Shown here one piece after another: positions 15,399 through 24,487 of a DNA stretch of 64,000 nt. Both the position numbers and the translations under genes were made by a program. The notes under the pieces are model-generated. The model had not been told where the DNA came from, searched no databases, and saw only the letters and a program-made list of their open reading frames with translations. Source of the stretch: Enterobacter kobei (GTDB taxonomy: Bacteria > Pseudomonadota > Gammaproteobacteria > Enterobacterales > Enterobacteriaceae); assembly GCF_018323985.1 (NCBI RefSeq), contig NZ_AP024591.1:50857-114856 (forward strand). Direction: 5' to 3'. The stretch's first letter is position 1, and each line of letters opens with the position of its first letter.

Positions 15399-16139
15399 AT
15401 GAAAATCCGCATTTCACCGGCAGCTGCAACTGTGTTACTGGCTACAGGACTCTTTCACGGCGGCCTCCGGGCCGCCACCGGTCCCGCCGCCATACCGTTT
15501 GAGAATGACGCCAGTTTCAGCGTCACGCTCAGCAACACCAACCCCAACAAAATCATCATTGACGGGGAACTCGTAACCAGTCTCAGCGGGCCAGCAGGCG
15601 CTTATGACCAGAGCACCACACCGGAAGGCGCACTGCTGCTTTCGCCTCTCGGTGGCCAGAATTTTACGGTCTTTCTGCAGACGGCGGGCGGTACTTCCGT
15701 CAGCCTGAACGTTCAGCCTAAACCCGGCACCGGCCGCACCCTGCGGTTTACGCCGCTCAGTATGCCGGCGCACAGTAATGAAGAAGCAAAGGCCTGGGAA
15801 GAAGGCCAGAGCTATGAAAAAACGCTGGTCACCCTGTCCCGCGCCGTAGTGCGGGGAGAAGTGCCGGACGACTATACCGAACTGCCGGTCAGCAGAATGC
15901 CGGCTTACACCCCCGGCATTGCGGTGCGCCTGACGCCGGAACGGCAGTTTATCGGCTCACATCTGCGTGTGGTGCGTTTTCGCATGACGAACCCAGGCTA
16001 TGTGACCGTGGCCCTGCGGGAGCGCGACTTCTGGCGCAAGGGTGTCCGCGCCGTCATGCTCTCTCAGAACGAGCTGTATGCCGGCGGGGAAGGGTTTGCC
16101 TGGGTGGTTTTTTCAGATGACGGAGCGCCACGCCAATGA
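15399..16139 (+). CDS. traK: outer-membrane core complex protein TraK
   Basis: 246 residues with an N-terminal signal peptide and a beta-rich secretin-like (VirB9-type) body. ASFSVTLSNTNPNKIIIDGE resembles the TraK N-terminal domain, and SQNELYAGGEGFAWVVF closes the protein. With TraV and TraB it forms the channel across the outer membrane. It overlaps traB by 4 nt (ATGA). Confidence 0.92.
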   Translation: MKIRISPAAATVLLATGLFHGGLRAATGPAAIPFENDASFSVTLSNTNPNKIIIDGELVTSLSGPAGAYDQSTTPEGALLLSPLGGQNFTVFLQTAGGTSVSLNVQPKPGTGRTLRFTPLSMPAHSNEEAKAWEEGQSYEKTLVTLSRAVVRGEVPDDYTELPVSRMPAYTPGIAVRLTPERQFIGSHLRVVRFRMTNPGYVTVALRERDFWRKGVRAVMLSQNELYAGGEGFAWVVFSDDGAPRQ

Positions 16140-17527
16140 GCCTCAACATCAATATCACCACCCGCCGTAAACAGCTGGCCATCCTTATCGGGATAATCGT
16201 GACCGCTGCTGCCGCCGCCACCGGCATCATGCTCTACGGGGGCGAAAGTAAAGCCCCCCAGAGCGCCGGGGCCGCACCGGCCCCCAATATGACCGGCGTT
16301 GTTACCGCCACCTTTAATGAAGAAGTGAACGCCTCAGCACTTGCTCAGCAGCAGGCAAAAACGTCCTCGCTTGAGTCGCAAATGGCCCAGCTGCTTGAAA
16401 AGTTCAATCAGCAGAACGCCACCTTTGAGCAGAAACTCGCGCAGCGAGATGCGGAGATTCTGCGGCTTTCACAACAGCCCCCCGTTCCGGCTGGCAGCAA
16501 CACCCCCACGGGACAGCAGACACCACCTGCTGGCCCGGATGGCACACCACTGCCGGGTCCTGTTGCTGCCGGTCAGACCCGCCCGCCTGTTTACACCGCA
16601 ACACCGACCACCAGTGGTGCTGTGAACGTAAATCAGGGAGCCGGGTTTTATCCGGGAGGAAGTGGCCAGCGCATGACGGGCGGGCTGACCACCACCACAT
16701 TCACCTACGACAGCCTGAAAAAGAAGGGACCCAAGCTGCCCTGGATACCCTCCGGGTCATTCACTGATGCCATCCTGATTGAAGGGGCCGATGCGAACGC
16801 CAGCGTCACCGGCCAGCAGAATACCCGTCCGGTCACCATCCGCCTGAAGGGTAAGGTGCAGATGCCAAACAACCACGAATACGACCTGGACGGCTGTTTT
16901 GTCACAGGGGAAATCTGGGGTGACATCTCCAGTGAGCGTGGCGAAGTCCGCACAAAGAACCTCAGCTGCATGCCCAAACACGGCGCACCCATTGATATGG
17001 TTTTCGAAGGCCACGTCAGCTATCAGGGTAAGGGTGGTATCAGGGGCAAACCGGTTATGCGTAACGGCATGATTATTGGTTATGCCGCCGGGGCAGGCTT
17101 CCTGTCCGGTATCGGGGAAGGCATTAAATCTGCCTCAACCCCGTCCGTAGGCCTGGGTGCCACGGCTGACGTCGGGGCAGGGGATGTGTTCAAGCAGGGG
17201 ATGGGCGGGGGAGCCAGCAAGGCCGCTGACAATCTCAGCCAGTACTGGATCAAGCGCGCGGAGCAGTATCATCCCGTTATTGATATTGGTGCCGGGAATG
17301 CCGTTACCGTGGTATTCCAGGAGGGCTTCCAGCTTAAAAACATCGATGAGACGGACGAGGAACGGATCAAGGCTGCGGCACAAACCGTGAGCAATGTGGC
17401 ACAGAATGCTGCTCAGCCTGCACCGGCCACCGCCTCCACGTCATCCCCGACACCGGTCGGCAACATCAGCCCTGATGAAGTGCTGCGTCAGGCCAGCCAG
17501 CTGCGCCTGGGTGACACCATTAACTAA
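16136..17527 (+). CDS. traB: core complex protein TraB (VirB10-like)
   Basis: 463 residues. A membrane segment lies at ~15-34 (AILIGIIVTAAAAATGIMLYG), with a coiled-coil/Gln-rich stretch at ~65-115 and a Pro-rich linker spanning the periplasm. The VirB10 domain includes GSFTDAILIEGADANASVTGQ and VMRNGMIIGYAAGAGFLSGIGEG. TraB links inner and outer membranes and gates the channel. Length is close to F TraB (475). The start overlaps the traK stop. Confidence 0.93.
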   Translation: MSLNINITTRRKQLAILIGIIVTAAAAATGIMLYGGESKAPQSAGAAPAPNMTGVVTATFNEEVNASALAQQQAKTSSLESQMAQLLEKFNQQNATFEQKLAQRDAEILRLSQQPPVPAGSNTPTGQQTPPAGPDGTPLPGPVAAGQTRPPVYTATPTTSGAVNVNQGAGFYPGGSGQRMTGGLTTTTFTYDSLKKKGPKLPWIPSGSFTDAILIEGADANASVTGQQNTRPVTIRLKGKVQMPNNHEYDLDGCFVTGEIWGDISSERGEVRTKNLSCMPKHGAPIDMVFEGHVSYQGKGGIRGKPVMRNGMIIGYAAGAGFLSGIGEGIKSASTPSVGLGATADVGAGDVFKQGMGGGASKAADNLSQYWIKRAEQYHPVIDIGAGNAVTVVFQEGFQLKNIDETDEERIKAAAQTVSNVAQNAAQPAPATASTSSPTPVGNISPDEVLRQASQLRLGDTIN

Positions 17528-17568
17528 ATCCGCCTCTCACAATCCTGAACGCCAACCGGAGTGACTCC

Positions 17569-18114
17569 ATGAAAAACCTACTGGGTGCTGCACTGCTGTG
17601 CAGCGCACTGACCGGCTGCGCCGGTATGAACTCTGATTTTGACTGCAACAAAACCGCCACTGACCAGTGTCTGACTACGGCGGAAGCCAACAAGCTGGCC
17701 GCCAGTGGTAAAAGTCTGGATGACCTGACCGCTGAGAAAAGCGTAAAAAAGCCTGCGGGTGAAACCCTGCCGGCACTGCGTAATACAGCCCCGGTCATCA
17801 GTCCTTCCCGGCCTGTCTCTGTCGCACCAACCGGTTACAACGCGCCTTCCACACTCACTCCCCGTCCGATTGCCGGTACGCCTGTCCGATCCTCTCTGAC
17901 AAGCCGGACGGCGGTTAATACTCCGTCCGTGAAACCGGACACCGGTGCCGGGCGGGTGACCGCGCAGCGTATTCCTGATGCCACGCAGCGCCTGTGGATC
18001 GCCCCATGGGTCGACACTGACGACAACTTTCATCAGCCTGCTGTCGTGGAGTTTGTGAAAAACAAATCCCGCTGGGATGAAGGGTTTCGGGTTATTGGGG
18101 AGGGCGGGGAATAA
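17569..18114 (+). CDS. traV: lipoprotein TraV (VirB7-like)
   Basis: 181 residues. The signal peptide ends with a lipobox (SALTGCAG), so the mature protein is lipidated at Cys17. Further cysteines lie in FDCNKTATDQC. The middle is Pro/Thr-rich and the C terminus reads QRLWIAPWVDTDDNFHQPAVVEFV, conserved in TraV. It anchors the TraK/TraB ring in the outer membrane. Its stop overlaps the traC start (TAATG). Confidence 0.92.
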   Translation: MKNLLGAALLCSALTGCAGMNSDFDCNKTATDQCLTTAEANKLAASGKSLDDLTAEKSVKKPAGETLPALRNTAPVISPSRPVSVAPTGYNAPSTLTPRPIAGTPVRSSLTSRTAVNTPSVKPDTGAGRVTAQRIPDATQRLWIAPWVDTDDNFHQPAVVEFVKNKSRWDEGFRVIGEGGE

Positions 18115-20723
18115 TGAGTGATTTTCTCGACAGTGTAATGAGCCTGATACGCGGGCGTGATGAGGCTGACGGGGCGGCAAGAGCAAAAGCCAACCTGCAG
18201 CAGACGTGGGATTATCCCTCGCTTATCGCGTCCCTGCCGTACCGTTATTACGATGATGTGAACGATCTCTTTATTAATACCGGCACGGCGGGCTTCATTA
18301 TGGAAGCCGCACCGTTGCCGGGCGCGAATGAACAGATTGTCGCAGCCCTGGATGACATGCTGCGCAAGAAGCTGCCCCGCAAAACACCGGTCACCGTGAT
18401 AATGGTCGCCAGCAAGTGTGTCGGGGAGCGGATCAAGAACGGCGTCAGTGATGATATGTGGAAAGGCAATATTGCCGAGCATCTGAACAAAATCACGCGC
18501 GCCTTCTGGGAGCGTTCTGCGCTGAAAGGCCTGGCTAACAAACGAGAATACCCGCTGTACCTGCGCAATTACCGGGTGTTTATCGTCTACGGCAAGGCCA
18601 TGAAGCGTCACAGCCAGCAACTGACCGATGAGCTGATTCAGGTCCGCAACACCATCCGCGTCTCACTTGATGCCGCGCGCATTGAAACGGTCAACACCGG
18701 CGTGAACGAGTTTTTGTCTGTGATGCGCGAGCTGACCAACTACCGTCACGCGCAGGTCATGCCGGCCAGCCCGGAATATAACGAAGATGAGCTGCTTAAC
18801 CGTCAGATAGTCGACCAGGGCATTGATGTTAATGTCCGCCCGTCGTATATCCGGCTTGAGCTGCCGGAAGAAGCCGGTCACAACGTCACGACCCGGCGTG
18901 AACCCGCGTCTGCCTGTCGTGTCGTCAACATGCAGCTGGCCAAAAACCCCAAACGCTTCGCGCTCTGGCAGGGGGCCGATAATCTGCAGAACCTGCGTTA
19001 TCCCGATCTGGGTATTCCCTGTCCCTTCATGCTTACCTGGACTATCGAGCTTGAGGAACAGACCAAAAGCCAGGGCGAGGCGATGCGCAAGGATATGGAT
19101 TTAAGTAAAAAAGCGGCGTCCGCTTACGGCCAGCTGTTCCCCGGCACAAAACGGGCCGCAGAGGAGTGGCGACGGACCCGCGAGCAGCTGCACAGTAATG
19201 AAATATCCCTGTGCCGTTTCTACTTTAACCTGACGCTGTTCACCCCCGACAACGATCAGGATGCGCTCTCCTGTGAACTGGCGGCCGTAAACGTCTTTCG
19301 TAAAAACGAGCTGGAGATGGTTGCGCCCCAGTATCAGCAGATGCGTAACTGGCTGGCCGGTTTCCCGTTTGTTATTCAGGAGGGCATGTGGGAAGACCTC
19401 AAAGCCACGGGGGCGACACTGCGCGCCAAGTCCTGGAATGCGGTCAATCTGATGCCGGTGGTGGGCGAGCGCCAGCTGTCGCATAAGGGCATGCCGCTGC
19501 CGACCTACCGCAATCAGGTCGCTTTCTTCGACATGTTCGGTGAAGAAAACGGCAGCACCAACTTCAATATCGCGGTAACAGGCACCTCCGGGGCCGGTAA
19601 GTCGTTCCTGACGCAGGGCATACTGCGAGACGTCCTGAACGCCGGCGGGTTTGGCTGGGTGATTGATATGGGCGACAGTTACAAGAACTACTGTCATCAG
19701 GCGGGCGGAGTGTATCTCGACGGCGCGAAACTGCGCTTTAACCCGTTTGCGAATGTTAAAAATATCGATGAGTCTGCAGAAGGGATTGTGCGCCTGCTGG
19801 CAGTACTGGCCAGCCCGACGGCGGCGCTGGACGCGGTGTTTGAAGCCATTCTGCAAAAAGCGGTCGTACACGCCTGGGAGCAGAAGCAGAACAACGCCCG
19901 TATTGATGACGTGCATAACTATCTGACCAGTACAGAAATCAATGAGGCATTTGCGGATAAACCCACCATTATCTCGCGCCTGGCTGAACTGGCGATGCTG
20001 CTGGAAACCTACTGCACCTGGGGACCTGACGGCGAATACTTCAACGCGGCCACGCCAACGCTTGACGGGGAAACCCGCTTTGCGGTGCTGGAGCTTTTGA
20101 GTCTGGAAGACAAGCCGAAGCTGCTCTCTGCGATCCTGTTTTCGCTCATTCTCGCGATTCAGGAAAAGATGTACCACAGCCCGCGAAACCTTAAAAAGGT
20201 CTGCATTATCGATGAGGCATGGCGACTGCTCGGTGGCTCCAACCCGCACGCGGCGCGGTTTATCGAAACCGGCTATCGCACCGTGCGCCGCCATCGCGGG
20301 GCGTTCGTCACCATCACCCAGGGTATCAAGGACTTCACCGCCAGTAAGGAAGCCGAAGCGGCCTGGAACAACAGCTCCACCAAAATCACCCTTCTGCAGG
20401 ATGCGAAAGCCTTCAAACAGTACCTGTCTGACAACCCGGATCAGTTCCTGCCGGTTGAACAGGAGGTGATCCGCTACTTCCAGAAAGCACTCAATACGGG
20501 CTTCAGCTCACTGCTGATCACGGCCGGGGAGTTCAGCTCCTTCCACCGTCTGTTTGTCGATCCGGTGACGCGCGCCATGTTCAGCTCGAAGGGCGAGGAC
20601 TTTACGTTCATGCAGGAAGCCCAGAAAGCCGGGGCCACGGCGGAAGAAGCCGCGTACCTGCTGGCCGAAAAAGAATTTGGTGCAGAGCTTAAGGAGCTTG
20701 AGGAATGGGTGAAAGCAGCATGA
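18114..20723 (+). CDS. traC: type IV secretion ATPase TraC (VirB4-like)
   Basis: 869 residues, close to F TraC (875). Walker A GTSGAGKS lies at residues 490-497 and Walker B VCIIDEAW at ~696-702. The N terminus has the TraC-type VNDLFINTGTAGFIMEAAPLPGANEQ. The enzyme powers pilus extension and retraction at the inner membrane. It is coupled to traV (TAATG) and to trbI (ATGA). Long frames on the opposite strand are shadows of this gene. Confidence 0.95.
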   Translation: MSDFLDSVMSLIRGRDEADGAARAKANLQQTWDYPSLIASLPYRYYDDVNDLFINTGTAGFIMEAAPLPGANEQIVAALDDMLRKKLPRKTPVTVIMVASKCVGERIKNGVSDDMWKGNIAEHLNKITRAFWERSALKGLANKREYPLYLRNYRVFIVYGKAMKRHSQQLTDELIQVRNTIRVSLDAARIETVNTGVNEFLSVMRELTNYRHAQVMPASPEYNEDELLNRQIVDQGIDVNVRPSYIRLELPEEAGHNVTTRREPASACRVVNMQLAKNPKRFALWQGADNLQNLRYPDLGIPCPFMLTWTIELEEQTKSQGEAMRKDMDLSKKAASAYGQLFPGTKRAAEEWRRTREQLHSNEISLCRFYFNLTLFTPDNDQDALSCELAAVNVFRKNELEMVAPQYQQMRNWLAGFPFVIQEGMWEDLKATGATLRAKSWNAVNLMPVVGERQLSHKGMPLPTYRNQVAFFDMFGEENGSTNFNIAVTGTSGAGKSFLTQGILRDVLNAGGFGWVIDMGDSYKNYCHQAGGVYLDGAKLRFNPFANVKNIDESAEGIVRLLAVLASPTAALDAVFEAILQKAVVHAWEQKQNNARIDDVHNYLTSTEINEAFADKPTIISRLAELAMLLETYCTWGPDGEYFNAATPTLDGETRFAVLELLSLEDKPKLLSAILFSLILAIQEKMYHSPRNLKKVCIIDEAWRLLGGSNPHAARFIETGYRTVRRHRGAFVTITQGIKDFTASKEAEAAWNNSSTKITLLQDAKAFKQYLSDNPDQFLPVEQEVIRYFQKALNTGFSSLLITAGEFSSFHRLFVDPVTRAMFSSKGEDFTFMQEAQKAGATAEEAAYLLAEKEFGAELKELEEWVKAA

Positions 20724-21130
20724 CGACATCAGATGAAACATCCGGTGCCGTGGCAGTGCGCGAAGGTTCGGCTCTGAAGGGAAGTGGCCGGAAATGGGGT
20801 ATGTGGGCGCTGGGCATAACGGCTGCGCTGGCGGCCAACGTCGCGATAAGTCTTCTCACGGTCCGGCTGGCCACGCCGGTCATCGTGACCTTTGATATGA
20901 AGGGCACGGTGGACATGTTTATGCAGCAGTCGGCGCAGCAGAAACTGGAGGAGGCTACCGCGAAGATGCTCACCCGGCGGTTCAACGCGGCGCTGACGCA
21001 AAGCCTCAGTGACTGGCAGCACGATCACAACGTGGTCATCCTGGTGTCGCCGGCTGTGGTCAGCACGCAGGGCGATATTACCCCGCAAATCCGCAATGAG
21101 ATTGCGCAGCGTATGCTGGAGGTGCAATGA
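20720..21130 (+). CDS. trbI: pilus assembly protein TrbI
   Basis: 136 residues from the ATG that overlaps the traC stop. An ATG 15 nt earlier is in frame but less likely. It has one membrane segment at ~25-48 (WGMWALGITAALAANVAISLL), then FDMKGTVDMFMQQSAQQKLEEATAKML, the F TrbI pattern. It affects pilus retraction and assembly. It overlaps traW by 4 nt. Confidence 0.85.
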   Translation: MTTSDETSGAVAVREGSALKGSGRKWGMWALGITAALAANVAISLLTVRLATPVIVTFDMKGTVDMFMQQSAQQKLEEATAKMLTRRFNAALTQSLSDWQHDHNVVILVSPAVVSTQGDITPQIRNEIAQRMLEVQ

Positions 21131-21762
21131 AAACACAACTGGCAGCCGTGATTTTACTGGCGGTCACGGCAGCGGCCGGGGCAAAAGACCTCGGAACGTG
21201 GGGGGCAGTGTTTGAGCCGGCTGAACAGGATATGCTGGTTTTTATTCAGGAACGGCTGAAGACAATGGAGCAAAGCGGGGAACTGGCCCGGCTGAAAAAT
21301 GAAGCCATTGAGCGCGTGAAAAAGAACGCGGTACGACCGCCGCCGGTGGCGGGCCTGTCCCCGGCCATAACATACCGCACGTTCAGCTATGACCCGACCT
21401 TTACGGTTGCCAGCACCATTACCGACATGAAAGGCAATGTCATTGCCCGGAAAGGCGAACAGGTTAATCCGTTCGACAAGGTGGCGTTTAATCAGACGCT
21501 CTATTTCATTGATGGCGATAACCGCGACCAGGTGACCTGGGTCAGACAGCAACTGGCCGGGACAACGAACAGCAAGGTCATCCTTGTCAACGGCAACATT
21601 AAAGAAACCAGTGACGCGCTCGATGAGCGGATCTACTTCGACCAGGCCGGGGTGCTCACCACAAAATTCGGTTTTGAGCATACGCCGGTCCGTATAACCC
21701 GTGACGATCGGGTGCTGAAGATTGAAGAAATCCCTGTAAAGGGAAAGCAACCCTCTCCCTGA
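21127..21762 (+). CDS. traW: pilus assembly protein TraW
   Basis: 211 residues with a signal peptide (AAVILLAVTAAAGA). KDLGTWGAVFEPAEQDMLVFIQERL and FSYDPTFTVASTITDMKGNVIARKGEQVNPFD are TraW hallmarks. It is periplasmic and works with TraU, TrbC and TraF in pilus assembly. In F it is followed directly by traU; here three extra small genes intervene. Confidence 0.93.
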   Translation: MKTQLAAVILLAVTAAAGAKDLGTWGAVFEPAEQDMLVFIQERLKTMEQSGELARLKNEAIERVKKNAVRPPPVAGLSPAITYRTFSYDPTFTVASTITDMKGNVIARKGEQVNPFDKVAFNQTLYFIDGDNRDQVTWVRQQLAGTTNSKVILVNGNIKETSDALDERIYFDQAGVLTTKFGFEHTPVRITRDDRVLKIEEIPVKGKQPSP

Positions 21763-21821
21763 GTACCCCGCTGTAAAACGTCTCTCAAAAATACCGGTAA
21801 TGACTTATAACGGAGCTGATT

Positions 21822-22103
21822 ATGGCCACCACATTAGGCGACCTGTGCCCTGAGCTTAAACACTGTCGCCCGACGCAAAAAAAACCGCAAAAGCCGCCGC
21901 GCAAAGGCACGGCACACATCATCAAGGACATTTATCCGGAAATCGAATCCTGGGATAACGTGTTTGTCACCCAGGTCTGGTTCCGCTGGCTGCGGTCTGT
22001 TGATCAGCCGCTGACAGAACCAACTGAACGTGATGAGCGCTTTCCGATGTTCCTCGTTGAAACTATCCGGCAGAGAATGGTGGAGACAGGCGAATGGCGC
22101 TGA
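21822..22103 (+). CDS. unknown protein inserted between traW and traU (first)
   Basis: 93 residues. The first third is Lys/Pro-rich (PTQKKPQKPPRKGTAH), then IIKDIYPEIESWDNVFVTQVWFRWLRSVDQPL. No signal peptide or membrane segment is seen, so it is cytoplasmic. The ribosome site is weak (taacggagctgatt contains ggag). It has no counterpart in the F operon that I know. It lies 59 nt after traW in the same direction. Confidence 0.6.
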   Translation: MATTLGDLCPELKHCRPTQKKPQKPPRKGTAHIIKDIYPEIESWDNVFVTQVWFRWLRSVDQPLTEPTERDERFPMFLVETIRQRMVETGEWR

Positions 22104-22254
22104 TGTTACCGGCAGCCCTGTCGCTCTGGCTCAATACCGGGTGGCATTATTAGCCGCCCCGGCTGTCAGGCTGTTCGGTGCTCACGTTGTTGCGCTCCGC
22201 CTCAGCCTGTCAGCCAGGCCGCCTTCTGATTAACTTCCTTACTGAGGTATCCCT

Positions 22255-22464
22255 GTGCAAAGAGATCCTGATCGTAAAAGGACACGAATTGCCGATATTT
22301 CTTCCATGCGCCTGGATGAACAGGCGAGAGCTGAAATTATTGCCATTCTGGGTGAAAATCCGCTGTATAACCGTTCCGTTATTCTGCGTGGTGCCCTGCT
22401 TGTTCTGTTCCGTCTCCCCAAAAAAGAGCGTGAAGCTGCCATTCTGGAAGCCGCCGCCCGTTAA
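22255..22464 (+). CDS. unknown small protein between traW and traU (second)
   Basis: 69 residues starting at GTG (ctgaggtatccctGTG). Residues ~18-45 (RLDEQARAEIIAILGENPLYNRSVILRGAL) have the spacing of a ribbon-helix-helix or small helical DNA-binding fold. That would make a local repressor plausible, but it is not proven. The leader contains attaacttccttac, which also occurs before the 34557 gene and traD. Confidence 0.55.
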   Translation: MQRDPDRKRTRIADISSMRLDEQARAEIIAILGENPLYNRSVILRGALLVLFRLPKKEREAAILEAAAR

Positions 22465-22531
22465 GTCTTCACTTCCGTAATCAGCCCGCCCGCTTTCCCG
22501 GTGGTCGCGGCATTCCTTTAAGGTTTACTCC

Positions 22532-22873
22532 ATGTCTCAGCCTGAAAAAATCGGGCCGGTGCCGGTTGTCCGCGATCGCTTCGGCTTCTTCTCACACCCT
22601 CTTTATTTCACCCCCGCTGACGATCGCGATTTTGGGCGTCCGGGCGAGTTTGTTGCCTGGCTTGCGGCGAACCATCTTGAGATGGTGCTGACGGCAATGG
22701 ACACCGAAGACGGATCTGTTGCCGCGCTCCAGTACGCGATGACCGGTGCTTTCACGCAGTGGAAACCTGAAAGCCCGGCAGGTTCCGGGTGGTTTGTCGG
22801 ATCCCTTCATGAAAATGAAGATGACGGTCCGGTGTGTATCTGGTTGCGGGAGGCACCATGCGGCGAAAAATAA
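22532..22873 (+). CDS. unknown protein between traW and traU (third)
   Basis: 113 residues, soluble and acidic, with DRFGFFSHPLYFTPADDRDFG, FVAWLAANHLEMVLTAMD and GSGWFVGSLHENEDDGPVCIWLRE. The C terminus overlaps the traU start by 16 nt, so translation is linked. It does not match any F operon gene I know. The segment GWFVGSLHENEDDGPVCIWLR resembles parts of small plasmid genes outside tra, so it may have been acquired. Confidence 0.6.
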   Translation: MSQPEKIGPVPVVRDRFGFFSHPLYFTPADDRDFGRPGEFVAWLAANHLEMVLTAMDTEDGSVAALQYAMTGAFTQWKPESPAGSGWFVGSLHENEDDGPVCIWLREAPCGEK

Positions 22874-23862
22874 AGCTGCTCTGGTTGTCGTTTGCGACGA
22901 CGATCCTGTTCTGCGGCCTGTCGCCGTCAGCCGTGGCAGCGGCGAACGCCGGCGATGGCCACTGGGTAAACCCCATCTCTGATGTGTGCTGGAAATGCCT
23001 GTTCCCGATGTCACTGGGCAGCATCAAACTGGCCTCCGGGCCGCAGCCGGATACCAGTAACCCGGCATCCCCCATTCAGATTTGCTCTTACGGCGTGCTG
23101 TACCGGATAGGTCTGGCAATCGGGTACTGGGAACCCACGGCGATGACGGACGTGACCCGCGAGCCGGGTGTCATGGTCAATATGGGCGGGTTTAAAATCA
23201 ATCTCGGTCGTACCGGAACGGGGACTGCCGGGCAGAGTGACAGGCCTGCCGCTGGCGCGTTTTACCATGTCCACTGGTACAAATACCCCCTGATTTCCTG
23301 GCTGAATATTATGACCAGCATCGGCTGTTTTCAGGGCGGTGATATGGATATTGCCTATCTCTCGGAGGTGGACCCGCTCTGGAATGACTCAACGCTCTCC
23401 ATGATCCTCAACCCGGAAGCCGCGCTGTTCGGCAATCTGGTCGCGCAGGCGGCCTGTGCGGCAGATGCGGCATCGAGTACGGCGGGTCTGCCGTTGTCGC
23501 CGCTGTTCTGGTGCGCCGGCAGTCAGGGGTCGATGTACCCGTTTACGGGCTATACCAGCGGTGAATTTTCACCCCTCGAATCGTCACTTCTGGTCAGCGA
23601 ACGGATGGCTTTCAAACTGCACCGGGAAGGGCTGGTGATGAATACGGTGGGTGCGGATACTGCCGTCTGTTACGAATACCCGTCGCCCATCGTGCCGAAA
23701 GAACGGTGGCGCTATCAGATGGTCAACATGTACCCCGAAACCGGTAACTGTCATCCGTTCGGGGCCAGCACCCAGACCTGGGGCACCCCCCACAACTCGC
23801 CCCAGTCAAAGAAAAACTTTGGTTACCTGCTCTGGCGCAAGCGCAACTGCGTGTACTTATGA
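22858..23862 (+). CDS. traU: conjugal transfer protein TraU
   Basis: 334 residues (F TraU ~330). ATG 22858 is preceded by gggaggcacc. It has a signal peptide to about residue 25 (SPSAVAAA). HWVNPISDVCWKCLFPMSLG, and many paired cysteines with CAGSQGSMYPFTG, are family signatures. It is a periplasmic disulfide-bonded protein needed for DNA transfer and mating-pair stability. Confidence 0.94.
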   Translation: MRRKIKLLWLSFATTILFCGLSPSAVAAANAGDGHWVNPISDVCWKCLFPMSLGSIKLASGPQPDTSNPASPIQICSYGVLYRIGLAIGYWEPTAMTDVTREPGVMVNMGGFKINLGRTGTGTAGQSDRPAAGAFYHVHWYKYPLISWLNIMTSIGCFQGGDMDIAYLSEVDPLWNDSTLSMILNPEAALFGNLVAQAACAADAASSTAGLPLSPLFWCAGSQGSMYPFTGYTSGEFSPLESSLLVSERMAFKLHREGLVMNTVGADTAVCYEYPSPIVPKERWRYQMVNMYPETGNCHPFGASTQTWGTPHNSPQSKKNFGYLLWRKRNCVYL

Positions 23863-23869
23863 GGTCACA

Positions 23870-24487
23870 ATGAAAACAATATTTTTTCAGACGCTGATCG
23901 TCAGCGGTCTGTTTGCCTGTGCGCCTGTGGTGGCCGCCAGCGAACAGGGCACCGTCTCCGGTCGGGACATGGCGTGGATGAAGGAGCAGCAACAGGCGCG
24001 GCAGGCGTTTAAGGACGGCCTGCAGGGGCAGACACTGAATTTACCCCCGGCGCAGCAGGATCTGATCGCCCGCCTGCAGAATGACATGGCCGGTCAGCCA
24101 GGCGGCGGGAATGCCGACAGGAAAAGCTTTCCGGCCATTTATTTTGTCAGTCTGGGGCTGCCCCGCGAGGGCCTGTTACCGATGCTCCAGGATGCCACGC
24201 GCTACGGCATCCCGGCCACGCTCCGGGGGCTGGTGAATAACGATCTGCGCCAGACGGCCAGTGCGATGTATGAGCTGTCTAAAACGGATAACAAGGTCGG
24301 CGTGCAAATCGACCCGACGTTGTTCAGCGAATATCACATCACCACCGTCCCGGCTCTGGTGGTGACATGTCCCGGCCACTTTGATGTTATTCGCGGCAGT
24401 CTGCCACTGCAGCAGGCGCTGGAAAAGGTCGCTGAGCAAGGCGACTGCGCCGCCACCGCCCGACAGCTGCTGGAGCGTGCAAAATGA
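23870..24487 (+). CDS. trbC: pilus assembly protein TrbC
   Basis: 205 residues with a signal peptide (LIVSGLFACAPVVAA). The thioredoxin-like C-terminal half contains AIYFVSLGLPREGLLPMLQDATRYGIPATLRG and VQIDPTLFSEYHITTVPALVVTC, typical of F-type TrbC. It is periplasmic and interacts with TraW. It overlaps traN by 4 nt. Confidence 0.92.
   Translation: MKTIFFQTLIVSGLFACAPVVAASEQGTVSGRDMAWMKEQQQARQAFKDGLQGQTLNLPPAQQDLIARLQNDMAGQPGGGNADRKSFPAIYFVSLGLPREGLLPMLQDATRYGIPATLRGLVNNDLRQTASAMYELSKTDNKVGVQIDPTLFSEYHITTVPALVVTCPGHFDVIRGSLPLQQALEKVAEQGDCAATARQLLERAK

Noticed and set aside
19101..20294. 397-codon open frame opposite traC
   Set aside because: Shadow of the GC-rich traC coding strand; Arg/Gln/His-rich product without any motif.
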